Source: Hyphomicrobiales bacterium
Lineage (GTDB): Bacteria > Pseudomonadota > Alphaproteobacteria > Rhizobiales > Rhizobiaceae
NCBI GenBank assembly: GCA_900473205.1
Contig: UCLB01000022.1
Span: 1 to 64,000, forward strand
Reading direction: 5' to 3'
DNA: 64,000 bases
Shown: positions 25,406-34,082 of the stretch, in pieces
Layout: each line of letters starts with the position of its first letter
Position numbering within the stretch: position 1 is the first letter of the stretch
Made by a program: the position numbers and the translations under genes
The notes under the pieces: generated by a model
Told to the model about the DNA's origin: nothing
The model's database searches: none
Seen by the model: the letters and a program-made list of their open reading frames with translations, nothing else

Positions 25406-26713
25406 CTAAATAACACTTTTTACTGGTTTTCCTGCAATATAAGTTTCAACCACAGTACGGTCATCGCCCATGGTCAGCATCAGAAACAGCTCTTCCGTCA
25501 GGCTGTTCACCACTTCCATTTTGAGGGCCATTGCCGGTGTGGAAGCTGCATTTAGCACGGTGATATCTGCATCCGTACCCGCATCCAGCGTGCCGATGCG
25601 GTCAACCATGGATAGAGCGTCGGCATTGCCGCGGGTCATCAGATACCAGCTTTCCAGTGGGTTTAAACGTTCTCCCAGCAGTTGCTGAATTTTGTAGGCT
25701 TCGTCCATGGTGCGCAGCATGGAATAGCTCGATCCGCCGCCGATATCGGTGGCCACGGCGATGCGAACAGGCTTTTCACGCCGTTGCAGCTTCTTCATCG
25801 GGAACAGGCCGGAGCCGATGAAGAGGTTCGAGGTTGGGCAATGGACAGCCACCGCGCCGGTTTCCGAGAGAACATCGGCTTCGCGTTCCGACAGATGAAT
25901 GGCGTGGCCAAGAAGCGTCTTTTTGCCCATCAGGCCGTAACGGACATAGATATCCGTATAGTCGATGGCGTCTGGATAAAGCTCGCAGGTGTATTTGATC
26001 TCGTCCAGGTTCTCGGAGAGATGCGTCTGGATGAAGAGATCGGGAAATTCCTGAGCGAGAGCCTGCGCGGCTTCCATCTGCTTCGGTGTCGAGGTGATGG
26101 CGAAGCGGGGCGTAATGGCGACGTGGTTGCGGCCTTTGCCGTGCCAGTCGGCAATGACCTGACGGGTTTCGTCGTAACCAAGCTCGGGCGTATCCAGCAG
26201 GCCTTGCGGCGCGTTGCGGTCCATCATGACCTTGCCGCCCACCATCAGCATATTGCGCTTCATGGCTTCTGCAAAAAAAGCGTCTGCGGATGTCTTGTGG
26301 ACTGAGCAATAGGCAGCTGCCGTCGTGGTGCCATGGCGGATCAGTTCATCGTAGAAATGGGTGGCGATGCGCTCAGCATGTGCGCTTTCCACAAAGCGGC
26401 ATTCTTCCGGGAAGGTGTAGGTATTGAGCCATTCCAGAAGATTGGCGGCATAGGAGCCGATGACCTGCATTTGTGGAAAATGCATGTGCAGATCGATGAG
26501 ACCGGGCACGATGAGGTGAGGGCGGTGATCCGTTTCCTCGATGTCGTCAGGCGCTGACTTGCGAATATCCGCATACTCGCCGATGGCGCTGATCTTGCCG
26601 TTTTCCAGCAGCAGACCGCCGTCTTCGATATAGAGATAACTGGCCGTGTCATCGATTGAGAGCGGCGCGCGATTGAAGCTTAAGAGACGTCCGCGCAGCA
26701 GAAGCATGCTCAT
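25406..26713 (-). CDS. guaD: Guanine deaminase
   Basis: 435 residues, amidohydrolase superfamily. Metal-binding HxH in LIDLHMHFPQMQ, then QTHLSENLDEI, LGHAIHLSERE and ATDIGGGSSYSM, all as in guanine deaminases. It converts guanine to xanthine and ammonia, feeding XDH. The start ATG at 26713 overlaps the puuD stop by 4 bp, so guaD is translated together with the urate oxidising enzyme. Confidence 0.93.
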   Translation of the reverse strand: MSMLLLRGRLLSFNRAPLSIDDTASYLYIEDGGLLLENGKISAIGEYADIRKSAPDDIEETDHRPHLIVPGLIDLHMHFPQMQVIGSYAANLLEWLNTYTFPEECRFVESAHAERIATHFYDELIRHGTTTAAAYCSVHKTSADAFFAEAMKRNMLMVGGKVMMDRNAPQGLLDTPELGYDETRQVIADWHGKGRNHVAITPRFAITSTPKQMEAAQALAQEFPDLFIQTHLSENLDEIKYTCELYPDAIDYTDIYVRYGLMGKKTLLGHAIHLSEREADVLSETGAVAVHCPTSNLFIGSGLFPMKKLQRREKPVRIAVATDIGGGSSYSMLRTMDEAYKIQQLLGERLNPLESWYLMTRGNADALSMVDRIGTLDAGTDADITVLNAASTPAMALKMEVVNSLTEELFLMLTMGDDRTVVETYIAGKPVKSVI

Positions 26714-27957
26714 TCCGTTTTTCCTTGGGACACGGCGCTCTCATACCATGCGGTCAGCACCTTGCGTTCTTGCAGCGTGATCGCCGTGATATTGCCGGGG
26801 GGCATGGCATGGCTGCGGCCTGCCTGTAAATAGATTTCCCGCGCATGGGAGGCGATTTGCGCATCCGTTTCCAGTTTGACCGACTTCGGGGTGAAGGGAA
26901 CACCCTCCCACACCGGTTCTGCTGCATGGCACATGGAACAGCGGCTCTGCACCACATCGCGCGCCGAGGCGAAATGCACATCGGCTGCGAAAAGCTGCTG
27001 GGTGGGCGAAAGCATGGCCGCTTTTTCTTCCTGCTCGCCGGTCAGCACCTTGGGCACGGTGGAGAGCCACATGATGACGATGAAGATCAGCGCTGTGACC
27101 AGCCACGTCCATGTGGGTCTGCCCTTGCGGGCGTGGGTGGTGTTGAACCAGTGGCGAATGGTGACGCCCATCAGGAACACCAGGGCGGCGATGATCCAGT
27201 TGAACTGCGTCGCGAAGGCCAGCGGATAATGGTTCGACAGCATGAAGAAGATGACGGGCAGCGTCAGGTAGTTGTTGTGCAGCGAGCGCTGCTTCGCGAT
27301 GCGGCCATATTTCGGGTCCGGCGTGCGACCGGCAATCAAATCAGCAACCACGATCTTCTGGTTGGGGATGATGATCATGAAGACATTGGCCGACATGATG
27401 GTAGCGGTAAATGCGCCCAGATGCAGGAAGGCGGCGCGACCGGTGAAGATTTGCGTATAACCCCATGCCATCGCCACCAGCGCGATGTAGAGCACGATCA
27501 TCAGGCCCCAGGTGTTGTTGCCGATGGGTGATTTGCATAGCAGATCGTAAAACACCCAGCCGATGGCCAGTGATGCCAGCGACAGACAGATGGCCTGAAA
27601 TTGCGTCAGTTCCAACACGGAATGATCGATCAGAAACAGATCCGCGCCGCCATAATAGACGACACAGAGCATGGCGAAACCGGAGAGCCACGTGGCATAG
27701 CTTTCCCACTTGAACCATGTCAGATGTTCCGGCATCTGCGCGGGGGCAACCAGATATTTCTGGATGTGATAAAAGCCGCCGCCGTGCACTTGCCATTCTT
27801 CGCCATACGCGCCGGGCGGCATGTTCGGGCGCTTCACCAGCCCCAGATCCAGCGCGATGAAATAAAAGGACGAGCCAATCCAGGCAATGGCGGTGATGAC
27901 GTGCACCCAGCGGACGGCAAAAGCCATACATTCCCACGCAATGGCATATTCGTACAT
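26710..27957 (-). CDS. puuD: Membrane urate hydroxylase PuuD with C-terminal cytochrome c domain
   Basis: 415 residues from ATG 27957, which has a strong AGGGGG ribosome site. About eight membrane helices fill residues 1-300; the C-terminal part is a c-type cytochrome domain with the haem motif CSMCH at 340-344 and the likely axial Met385 in HAMPPGN. PuuD oxidises urate to 5-hydroxyisourate using the respiratory chain instead of O2-dependent uricase, an activity described for the Agrobacterium enzyme. It sits in the cytoplasmic membrane with the haem domain on the periplasmic side. Confidence 0.94.
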   Translation of the reverse strand: MYEYAIAWECMAFAVRWVHVITAIAWIGSSFYFIALDLGLVKRPNMPPGAYGEEWQVHGGGFYHIQKYLVAPAQMPEHLTWFKWESYATWLSGFAMLCVVYYGGADLFLIDHSVLELTQFQAICLSLASLAIGWVFYDLLCKSPIGNNTWGLMIVLYIALVAMAWGYTQIFTGRAAFLHLGAFTATIMSANVFMIIIPNQKIVVADLIAGRTPDPKYGRIAKQRSLHNNYLTLPVIFFMLSNHYPLAFATQFNWIIAALVFLMGVTIRHWFNTTHARKGRPTWTWLVTALIFIVIMWLSTVPKVLTGEQEEKAAMLSPTQQLFAADVHFASARDVVQSRCSMCHAAEPVWEGVPFTPKSVKLETDAQIASHAREIYLQAGRSHAMPPGNITAITLQERKVLTAWYESAVSQGKTE

Positions 27958-28058
27958 TATGTCCCCCTGACGTTGCACCGCACTGTGCGAGAAATTCGAC
28001 CGTCAGAAAAGAGGGAACCTGCGAAACCGACAGATTTGTTGAGGGTAAACAGTGGCCT

Positions 28059-28952
28059 TCACGTCTCTGTCGGAAACTCCTCCTCCATCCATTCACTGAA
28101 AGCTTTGATCTTGGCGACCTTGCGGCGGCCTTCCTGATAGACGATCCAGTAGTCATGGCCATCATTGCAAACAAGGTCGAAGGGTTGAAGGAGGCGACCG
28201 GAGGCTATGTCTTCGGCAAAGTGGACCGGATTGACGATGGCAACACCATGACCCGCAATCGCCGCCTGCGCCTCAAGATTTTGGATGCCGAAATCGCTGC
28301 CGGTTCGGCTGTCGAGATCGGTTTCCTTCACGCCCGCTTCCGCAAACCAATGTTTCCACCAGCGGTCATTAGGGCTGACGATCGGCAGTTTCAGAATATC
28401 GGCCGGATGCTTCAATCCGCCAATGGTCGCGGCCAGCTTGGGGCTGACGACGGGGGCGAAATCCAGTCGCATGATACGGCGGCTGATAAGGCCCGGCCAA
28501 TCGCCTTTGCCCCAGCGAATGCCGATATCCACATTGGTGCGAGCGAAATCCACGATCTCGTTGGAGAGTGCCAGTTGCACCGATATTTTGGGGTGGCGTG
28601 CCTGAAAAACGCCCAAGCGTTTGGCCAGCCATTGGTGCGCGAATGTCGTGGTGCAGGAGATGATGAGAACATCCGCTGTTCTATTGCGCGCTTCTTCCAG
28701 TGCTGTCGCCAGAATACCAAAGGCTTGCGAAGCCCGGCCAGCCAGCAACTCGCCCGCCTGGGTCAATTCCACCTGCCTTGGCCTGCGCAGGAACAGCGGT
28801 GCGCCGACGAAGTCTTCCAGCAATTTGATCTGGTAACTCACAGCCGTCTGCGTCATGCCCAGCTCTTCGCCAGCCTTGGTGAAACTGAGGTGACGGGCGG
28901 CACTTTCCAGCACGCGCATGGCATTCAAGGGAACGTTGCGGGATAGCTTCAT
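28059..28952 (-). CDS. LysR family transcriptional regulator (GcvA-like)
   Basis: 297 residues. Start chosen at ATG 28952 (AAGAGAA about 8 nt upstream), giving MKLSRNVPLNAMRVLESAARH; ATG 28973, seven codons earlier, is the alternative. The winged helix-turn-helix includes LSFTKAGEELGMTQTAVSYQ, and the effector domain contains the GcvA-type stretch RWGKGDWPGL and FGIQNLEAQAAIAGHGVAI. It lies upstream of puuD-guaD on the same strand (101 bp) and downstream of xdhC, so it is the most likely local regulator of purine genes, but its effector is unknown. Confidence 0.88.
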   Translation of the reverse strand: MKLSRNVPLNAMRVLESAARHLSFTKAGEELGMTQTAVSYQIKLLEDFVGAPLFLRRPRQVELTQAGELLAGRASQAFGILATALEEARNRTADVLIISCTTTFAHQWLAKRLGVFQARHPKISVQLALSNEIVDFARTNVDIGIRWGKGDWPGLISRRIMRLDFAPVVSPKLAATIGGLKHPADILKLPIVSPNDRWWKHWFAEAGVKETDLDSRTGSDFGIQNLEAQAAIAGHGVAIVNPVHFAEDIASGRLLQPFDLVCNDGHDYWIVYQEGRRKVAKIKAFSEWMEEEFPTET

Positions 28953-28973
28953 GGATAAGTTCTCTTTATCCAT
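28951..28973 (-). promoter_or_regulatory. Inverted repeat over the lysR start region
   Basis: ATGGATAA and TTATCCAT form perfect 8-bp arms separated by 7 nt and cover the ribosome site and both candidate start codons of the LysR gene. The arrangement fits a T-N11-A-like LysR site or an RNA hairpin that masks the start. Confidence 0.45.
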
Positions 28974-29055
28974 TTGATCAGAAGTTTCATTGGTTTTTCC
29001 ATGAAAACAGGTGCATTTCTTCTCCATAGCATCAAAAGAACTTTGGAGAAGTGAT

Positions 29056-29286
29056 ATGCGTACAGCCGCTTTCAGCGTCTGGCCACGGCTTTTTGCGCGT
29101 GCCTGGATTTTGGACTGGTTTTCCAAGACATCGGCCCAGGTGAGTCCGTCTCAGGAAGACGAAATCCAGGACCACATCAAGCGTGATCTTGGCCTGCTGG
29201 ATGGTCGTGATCAGATCGGGCCGGGGCGAGAGCGCCAAAGCGATGAATTGCGTGAAGCACTTCGGATGCTACCAAGGTCGCTATAA
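29056..29286 (+). CDS. Small protein, DUF1127/YjiS-like
   Basis: 76 residues from ATG 29056 with GGAGAAG 5-7 nt upstream. N-terminal MRTAAFSVWPRLFARAWILDWF is aromatic and basic; the later HIKRDLGLLDGRD resembles the conserved end of DUF1127 small proteins of alphaproteobacteria, which bind RNA or regulate phosphate and carbon use. It is divergent from the LysR gene, and its last 110 bp overlap the 3' end of xdhC on the other strand. I consider it real on the strength of the ribosome site and the family-like motif. Confidence 0.6.
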   Translation: MRTAAFSVWPRLFARAWILDWFSKTSAQVSPSQEDEIQDHIKRDLGLLDGRDQIGPGRERQSDELREALRMLPRSL

Positions 29287-30034
29287 CCGCGGGACGTTTG
29301 TCTTTGACGATATTGCCGCCGATGGGCAGAACCAAACGCTCTAGCGCAGAAGCTGGCACACCCTCGCGCTCCGCCCAGTGCGCGAAGGTTGCGCGCTTTG
29401 TCTTGGAACCGATCATGCCGACATAGGCCAGATCGTCGCGGGCGAGCGCTTCCTTGGCGATCAGGAAATCCAGCGCGTGATCGTGGGTGACGATGATGAC
29501 CGTTCCGCCCGCAGGAACGGTTTTTACCATCGCTTCGGGCATGGCGGGGAGGTGGGATGACACGGTCTCAGGTAGCCCCGCCAGTTCCTCCCGCCGCGTT
29601 TCGATGACGGTGATGGAGAGGGGAAGCAGGGCCAGTGCCTGCGCCAGAGCCTTGCCGACATGGCCCGCGCCGAAAATGAAGACGGCGGGCTGGGATTGAT
29701 GCTCTTGCGCCAGCCGCTGCTTCAGCCCCTCGGCGATGGCTGGCGTGACTTTGGTGAATGTCAGCAAGGTGCGCCCGCCACAGCATTGGCCGATTTCGGG
29801 GCCGAGAGGAATGTCCATGGTGTCGACGGTGGTCTTGCCCGCCAGCATGGCGCGGGCGTGGTCGATGGCCATATATTCAAACTGCCCGCCGCCGATGGTT
29901 TGCCAGATGCCGGTGTTTGAGACGAGCATGAAGGTTCCGGCTTCGCGGGGGGCGGAGCCTTTGACGGAGCTGATTTCGATGAGGATGGTAGGGTTTGCTC
30001 CGTCGAGAAAGGCGGAGATGGGGGTGTCAGGCAT
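29177..30034 (-). CDS. xdhC: Xanthine dehydrogenase accessory protein XdhC
   Basis: 285 residues. Family features: SSVKGSAPREAGTFM, TIGGGQFEYMA, QCCGGRTLLTF and the Rossmann-type segment FIFGAGHVGKALAQAL. XdhC binds the molybdenum cofactor, protects its sulfurated form and inserts it into XdhB. It follows xdhB after a 212-bp gap that carries an inverted repeat element, unlike the 3-bp gap between xdhA and xdhB. The 3' end overlaps the small forward-strand gene. Confidence 0.92.
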   Translation of the reverse strand: MPDTPISAFLDGANPTILIEISSVKGSAPREAGTFMLVSNTGIWQTIGGGQFEYMAIDHARAMLAGKTTVDTMDIPLGPEIGQCCGGRTLLTFTKVTPAIAEGLKQRLAQEHQSQPAVFIFGAGHVGKALAQALALLPLSITVIETRREELAGLPETVSSHLPAMPEAMVKTVPAGGTVIIVTHDHALDFLIAKEALARDDLAYVGMIGSKTKRATFAHWAEREGVPASALERLVLPIGGNIVKDKRPAVIATLVASEVLHAIHRFGALAPARSDHDHPAGQDHA

Positions 30035-30058
30035 GGGCGTTGGCCTTGGTGCCCGCGA

Positions 30059-30214
30059 GCCCCCTCTGGCCTGCCGGCCATCTCCCCCACAAGGGGGGAG
30101 AAACCGTGCGGCAAGGTCTTCGCTTCAATAGTAGGCGGGTGGATGAGGGACGGAGAGAGCGCGGCATATCTTCTCCCCCCTTGTGGGGGAGATGGCCGGC
30201 AGGCCAGAGGGGGC
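30059..30214. repeat. RIME-like palindromic element between xdhB and xdhC
   Basis: Two 44-bp arms, 30059-30102 and 30171-30214, are perfect reverse complements separated by 68 bp. Each arm itself contains two small palindromes (CCTGCCGGCC-type and CTCCCCC/GGGGGGAG). The sequence matches my recollection of Rhizobium intergenic mosaic elements (RIME), which occur in many copies in rhizobial genomes. In RNA the arms would form a very stable hairpin. Confidence 0.85.
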
Positions 30215-30246
30215 GCTGCCGCAAACTCAAGGCTTGCCTCATCACC

Positions 30247-32586
30247 TCACACCTTCCTCAACCGCTCCACCGCCATCAACACCCGCTCCGGCGTTGCTGG
30301 CGCGTCCAGCCTCGGACAGACCTTGTAATCCGCAACGCTTGCAACCGCCATAGACAGCGCTTCCAGCACTGAAATCGCCAGCATGAACGGCGGCTCGCCC
30401 ACGGCCTTGGATCGACCGATAGTAGGCTCAGCATTTTCAGCCCATTCCGCCAATTTCACATCGAAGATTTTCGGGCGGTCGGAGGCAAGGGGGATTTTGT
30501 AGGTGGAGGGGGCGTGGGTGCGCAGGCGGCCCTTGGCATCCCACCACAATTCCTCTGTCGTCAGCCAGCCCATGCCCTGAATGAAGCCGCCTTCGACCTG
30601 GCCGATATCGATGGCCGGGTTCAGCGATTTGCCGACATCGTGCAGAATGTCTGTGCGCTCCATCATATATTCGCCGGTCAGCGTATCGATGGAGACTTCC
30701 GAGACCGATGCGCCATAGGCGAAATAATAGAAGGGTGTGCCTTTGCCCGCGGCTCTGTCCCAGTGGATTTTTGGTGTCTTGTAAAAACCTGCGGCGGAAA
30801 GCTGGACGCGGGCGAAATAAGCCTGTTTGATGAAGTCGTTAAAGCCGATTTCTTCGGTCGCTACGCGAACGCGGTTCGGCAGGAACGTGACCTCGTCTTC
30901 GCCCACATTCCATTTTTCCATGGCGAATTTGACCAGCCGCTCCTTGATCTGGCGGGCCGCATCATAGGCGGCCATGCCGTTCAGGTCAGTGCCGGAAGAG
31001 GCGGCGGTGGCGGATGTGTTGGGCACCTTGCCTGTCGTGGTCGCGGTGATCTTGACGCGGTCGATATCCACCTGAAACGCATCGGCAATGACCTGCGCGA
31101 CCTTGGTGTAGAGGCCCTGGCCCATCTCCGTGCCGCCATGGTTGAGGTGAATGGAGCCATCATTATACACGTGCACCAGTGCGCCGGCCTGATTGAAGGC
31201 AGTCATGGTGAAGGAGATGCCGAATTTCACCGGCGTCAGCGCAATGCCTTTGCGGATGATAGGGCTGGTCTTATTGAACTCGATGATCGTCTGTCGCCGC
31301 GCCTGATAGTCGCTGGACGTCTCCAGTTCTTCGACGATGCGGGCGATGATGTTGTCTTCGACTTCCTGATGGTAGGGCGTGGTCGTTCGGCCCGAGCCCT
31401 GCTGGCCGTAGAAATTCAGCTTGCGAATTTCCAGCGGGTCTTTGCCCACCGCATAGGCGATTTCCTCGATGAAGCGCTCCGCCCCCAGCATGCCCTGCGG
31501 GCCACCGAAACCACGGAAGGCCGTGTTGGAAACCGTGTGCGTTTTCAATGGCTTCGATTGCAGTTTTACATGCGGATAGAAATAGCTTGAATCCGCGTGG
31601 AATAGCGCACGGTCGGTAACCGGACCGGAAAGGTCGGAGGAGAAACCGCAGCGAGCGGCATAGGTGGCGTCCACCGCGTGGATGCGGCCTTCGTCATCGA
31701 AACCCACCTCATAATCGACGCGGAAGTCGTGGCGCTTGCCGGTGGCGGTCATGTCTTCATCGCGGTCAGGTCGGATTTTGACCGCGCGTTTCAGCTTCTT
31801 GGCGGCAATGGCGCAGAGCGCCGCAAACTGGTTGCCCTGCGTTTCCTTGCCGCCGAAGCCACCACCCATGCGCCTGACCTGAACGGTAACGGCGTTGGAT
31901 GGCACCTGCAGAATGTGGCTGACGATATGCTGGATTTCGCTGGGGTGCTGGGTGGAACTCCACACCGTCACTTCATCGTCCTCGCCCGGCACCGCCATAG
32001 CGATGTGGCCTTCCAGATAGAAATGCTCCTGCCCGCCTATGCGCATCGTGCCGGTCAGGCGGCGCGGGGCGACGTCCATTTCCAACTCGGCATCACCGCG
32101 CTGAAGGGTCATGCCGGGGGTGACGAGCGGTTCGCCATTTTCCGTGGCGCCGTCGATATCGCTCCAGTGCGGTAGATCGTTGTAGGTGATCTTCGCCTTG
32201 CGCGCTGCCTTGCGGGCTATATCGCGTGTTTCGGCAAACACGGCAAAGATCGGCTGGCCGTGAAACTGCACCAGCTTTTCCGCCAGCAGCGGTTCGTCGT
32301 GGCGACCGCCGGAAGAGACATCGTTCTCGCCGGGAACGTCTTTGCCCGTCATCACCCATAGAACTCCAGGCGAGGCTTCCACCTCGGACAAGTCCATGGC
32401 GATGATTTCGGCATGCGCACGATCTGCCATGCCGATGGCCCCGTGGATCATGCCTGCGGGTTCGGGAATATCATCGATATATTCGGCACTTCCGGTGACG
32501 TGCTTGTGCGCTGAATCATGCCGCAAGGAGCCATGCATCTTGCCATCGACAACGGTTTTTGTGCGCTCGAACGTGTTGGTGTCCAT
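30247..32586 (-). CDS. xdhB: Xanthine dehydrogenase molybdopterin-binding subunit
   Basis: 779 residues, the usual size. Contains GSAEYIDDIPEP, the RMGGGFGGKETQGNQFA and NTAFRGFGGPQGMLG cofactor loops, GTEMGQGLYTKVAQ, and the catalytic Glu region KAVGEPPFMLA near residue 740. With XdhA it forms an (alpha-beta)2 enzyme that oxidises hypoxanthine to xanthine and xanthine to urate in the cytosol. It starts 3 bp after xdhA. Confidence 0.95.
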   Translation of the reverse strand: MDTNTFERTKTVVDGKMHGSLRHDSAHKHVTGSAEYIDDIPEPAGMIHGAIGMADRAHAEIIAMDLSEVEASPGVLWVMTGKDVPGENDVSSGGRHDEPLLAEKLVQFHGQPIFAVFAETRDIARKAARKAKITYNDLPHWSDIDGATENGEPLVTPGMTLQRGDAELEMDVAPRRLTGTMRIGGQEHFYLEGHIAMAVPGEDDEVTVWSSTQHPSEIQHIVSHILQVPSNAVTVQVRRMGGGFGGKETQGNQFAALCAIAAKKLKRAVKIRPDRDEDMTATGKRHDFRVDYEVGFDDEGRIHAVDATYAARCGFSSDLSGPVTDRALFHADSSYFYPHVKLQSKPLKTHTVSNTAFRGFGGPQGMLGAERFIEEIAYAVGKDPLEIRKLNFYGQQGSGRTTTPYHQEVEDNIIARIVEELETSSDYQARRQTIIEFNKTSPIIRKGIALTPVKFGISFTMTAFNQAGALVHVYNDGSIHLNHGGTEMGQGLYTKVAQVIADAFQVDIDRVKITATTTGKVPNTSATAASSGTDLNGMAAYDAARQIKERLVKFAMEKWNVGEDEVTFLPNRVRVATEEIGFNDFIKQAYFARVQLSAAGFYKTPKIHWDRAAGKGTPFYYFAYGASVSEVSIDTLTGEYMMERTDILHDVGKSLNPAIDIGQVEGGFIQGMGWLTTEELWWDAKGRLRTHAPSTYKIPLASDRPKIFDVKLAEWAENAEPTIGRSKAVGEPPFMLAISVLEALSMAVASVADYKVCPRLDAPATPERVLMAVERLRKV

Positions 32587-32589
32587 GGC

Positions 32590-34059
32590 TCAGGCCTCCG
32601 CCAATACGAAGCGCTGCAATTCCTGGCGCTCGCCGGATGTCTCAAGAAAGAACCGCGTCAGCAAGTTCTTCGCCGTCAGCATCCGGTACTCCGCCGTCGC
32701 GCGCCAGTCCGTCAGCGGCTGAAAATCCTCATCGATTGCATCGCGGGACGCTTCGATGGTTTCCATAGTCCACGGCTGACCCATCAAAGCTTCTTCCAGC
32801 TTTGCAGCACGCTTCGGCGTTGCCGCCATGCCGCCGAAGGCGATGCGGATGTCTTCGACGGTGCCTGCCTCATCCAGTTTCAGATAATAGGCGGCGCAGA
32901 GTGCGGAGATGTCCTCATCGCGGCGTTTGGATATTTTGTAGACGGCGTAATGCACATCGTCAGACGGGATCGGCACGAAAATCTTCTCTACGAACTCTCC
33001 GGAGAAACGGTCCTGCTTGCCGTAGTCGATGAAGTATTTTTCGAGCGGCATGGTCCGGCTGCCGGATGCGGAGCGCAGGGTTAGAATCGCGCTCAACGCG
33101 ATCAGCGCCGGTGGTGTATCGCCGATGGGTGAGCCGTTGGCGATGTTGCCGCCGATTGTGCCCATATTGCGGACCTGCTGGCCGCCGATGCGGTCGATCA
33201 GGCGGGCGAAGGGCGGAATATGCTTTGCGAGAACGGTGAAAGCATGGCTGTAAGTGACGCCAGCGCCTATCGAAATTCCGTTGTTTTCAACAGAGATTGA
33301 TTGCAACTCGCTCAGGTGATTGATGAAGATCACCGGGTTCAGCGCTCGCATCTGCTTCGTCACCCACAGGCCGACATCGGTGGAACCAGCGACGATGGTT
33401 GCCTTTGGCTCGGCAGAGTAGGCGGCCGCGAACTCCGGGAGGTTACCCGGAATGATCGTGCGACAGTCATCTTTTGTGACGGTAATCGTCTCGTTGAGCG
33501 GGATGGCCCAGAGGCGGGACATGATGCTGGCGCGGTCGCGTTCTATCGGGTCGAACAGTGTGCTGGGCTTGGCAGCCGTCACGCTTTCAGCCGCGCGGAT
33601 GATCGGCTCGTAACCGGTGCAGCGGCAGAGATTGCCCTGCAAGGCCTTTTCGATGTCTGCGCGCGAAGGCTTGTTGCTCGTCAGCCAGAGGCCATAAAGC
33701 GACATGACAAAGCCGGGCGTGCAGAAGCCGCATTGCGAGCCGTTATAATCCACCATCGCCTGTTGCACAGGATGCAGCACGCCGTCCTTGCCTGCCAGAT
33801 GCTCGATGGTGACAATGTGGGTGCCGTGCAGCGAGCCCATGAAGCGAATGCAGGCATTGACGGTTTCATAGCGCAACGAACCATCGATCAGCCGTCCGAC
33901 CAGCACGGTGCAGGCGCCGCAATCACCTTCGGCGCAGCCTTCCTTGGTGCCGGTCAGTCTCTTTCGCAGCCTCAGATAATCGAGCAGCGTTTCCGTCGGG
34001 CCGAAATCCCTAAGAGAAACGGTCTCGTTATTGAGGATGAAGCTGATTGCGTCTTTCAT
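32590..34059 (-). CDS. xdhA: Xanthine dehydrogenase small subunit ([2Fe-2S] and FAD)
   Basis: 489 residues. The first [2Fe-2S] site has Cys42, Cys47 and Cys50 (GCAEGDCGACTV) and a further Cys in the following helix; the second site has SQCGFCTPGF and GNLCRCTGYEP. The FAD domain follows from about residue 190 with IVAGSTDVGLWV and TIGGNIANGSPIGDTPPAL. It hands electrons from the molybdenum centre of XdhB to NAD+. It begins 23 bp after bdhA on the same strand, so the order bdhA, xdhA, xdhB, xdhC may be one transcript. Confidence 0.95.
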   Translation of the reverse strand: MKDAISFILNNETVSLRDFGPTETLLDYLRLRKRLTGTKEGCAEGDCGACTVLVGRLIDGSLRYETVNACIRFMGSLHGTHIVTIEHLAGKDGVLHPVQQAMVDYNGSQCGFCTPGFVMSLYGLWLTSNKPSRADIEKALQGNLCRCTGYEPIIRAAESVTAAKPSTLFDPIERDRASIMSRLWAIPLNETITVTKDDCRTIIPGNLPEFAAAYSAEPKATIVAGSTDVGLWVTKQMRALNPVIFINHLSELQSISVENNGISIGAGVTYSHAFTVLAKHIPPFARLIDRIGGQQVRNMGTIGGNIANGSPIGDTPPALIALSAILTLRSASGSRTMPLEKYFIDYGKQDRFSGEFVEKIFVPIPSDDVHYAVYKISKRRDEDISALCAAYYLKLDEAGTVEDIRIAFGGMAATPKRAAKLEEALMGQPWTMETIEASRDAIDEDFQPLTDWRATAEYRMLTAKNLLTRFFLETSGERQELQRFVLAEA

Positions 34060-34082
34060 GCCATGCCTTCGTATGCTTGTCG

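Noticed and set aside
30059-30214. The 44-bp inverted repeat as IS ends or a simple terminator
   Set aside because: No transposase, no target duplication visible, the interval is only 68 bp, and no T-run follows; a RIME-like element fits better.
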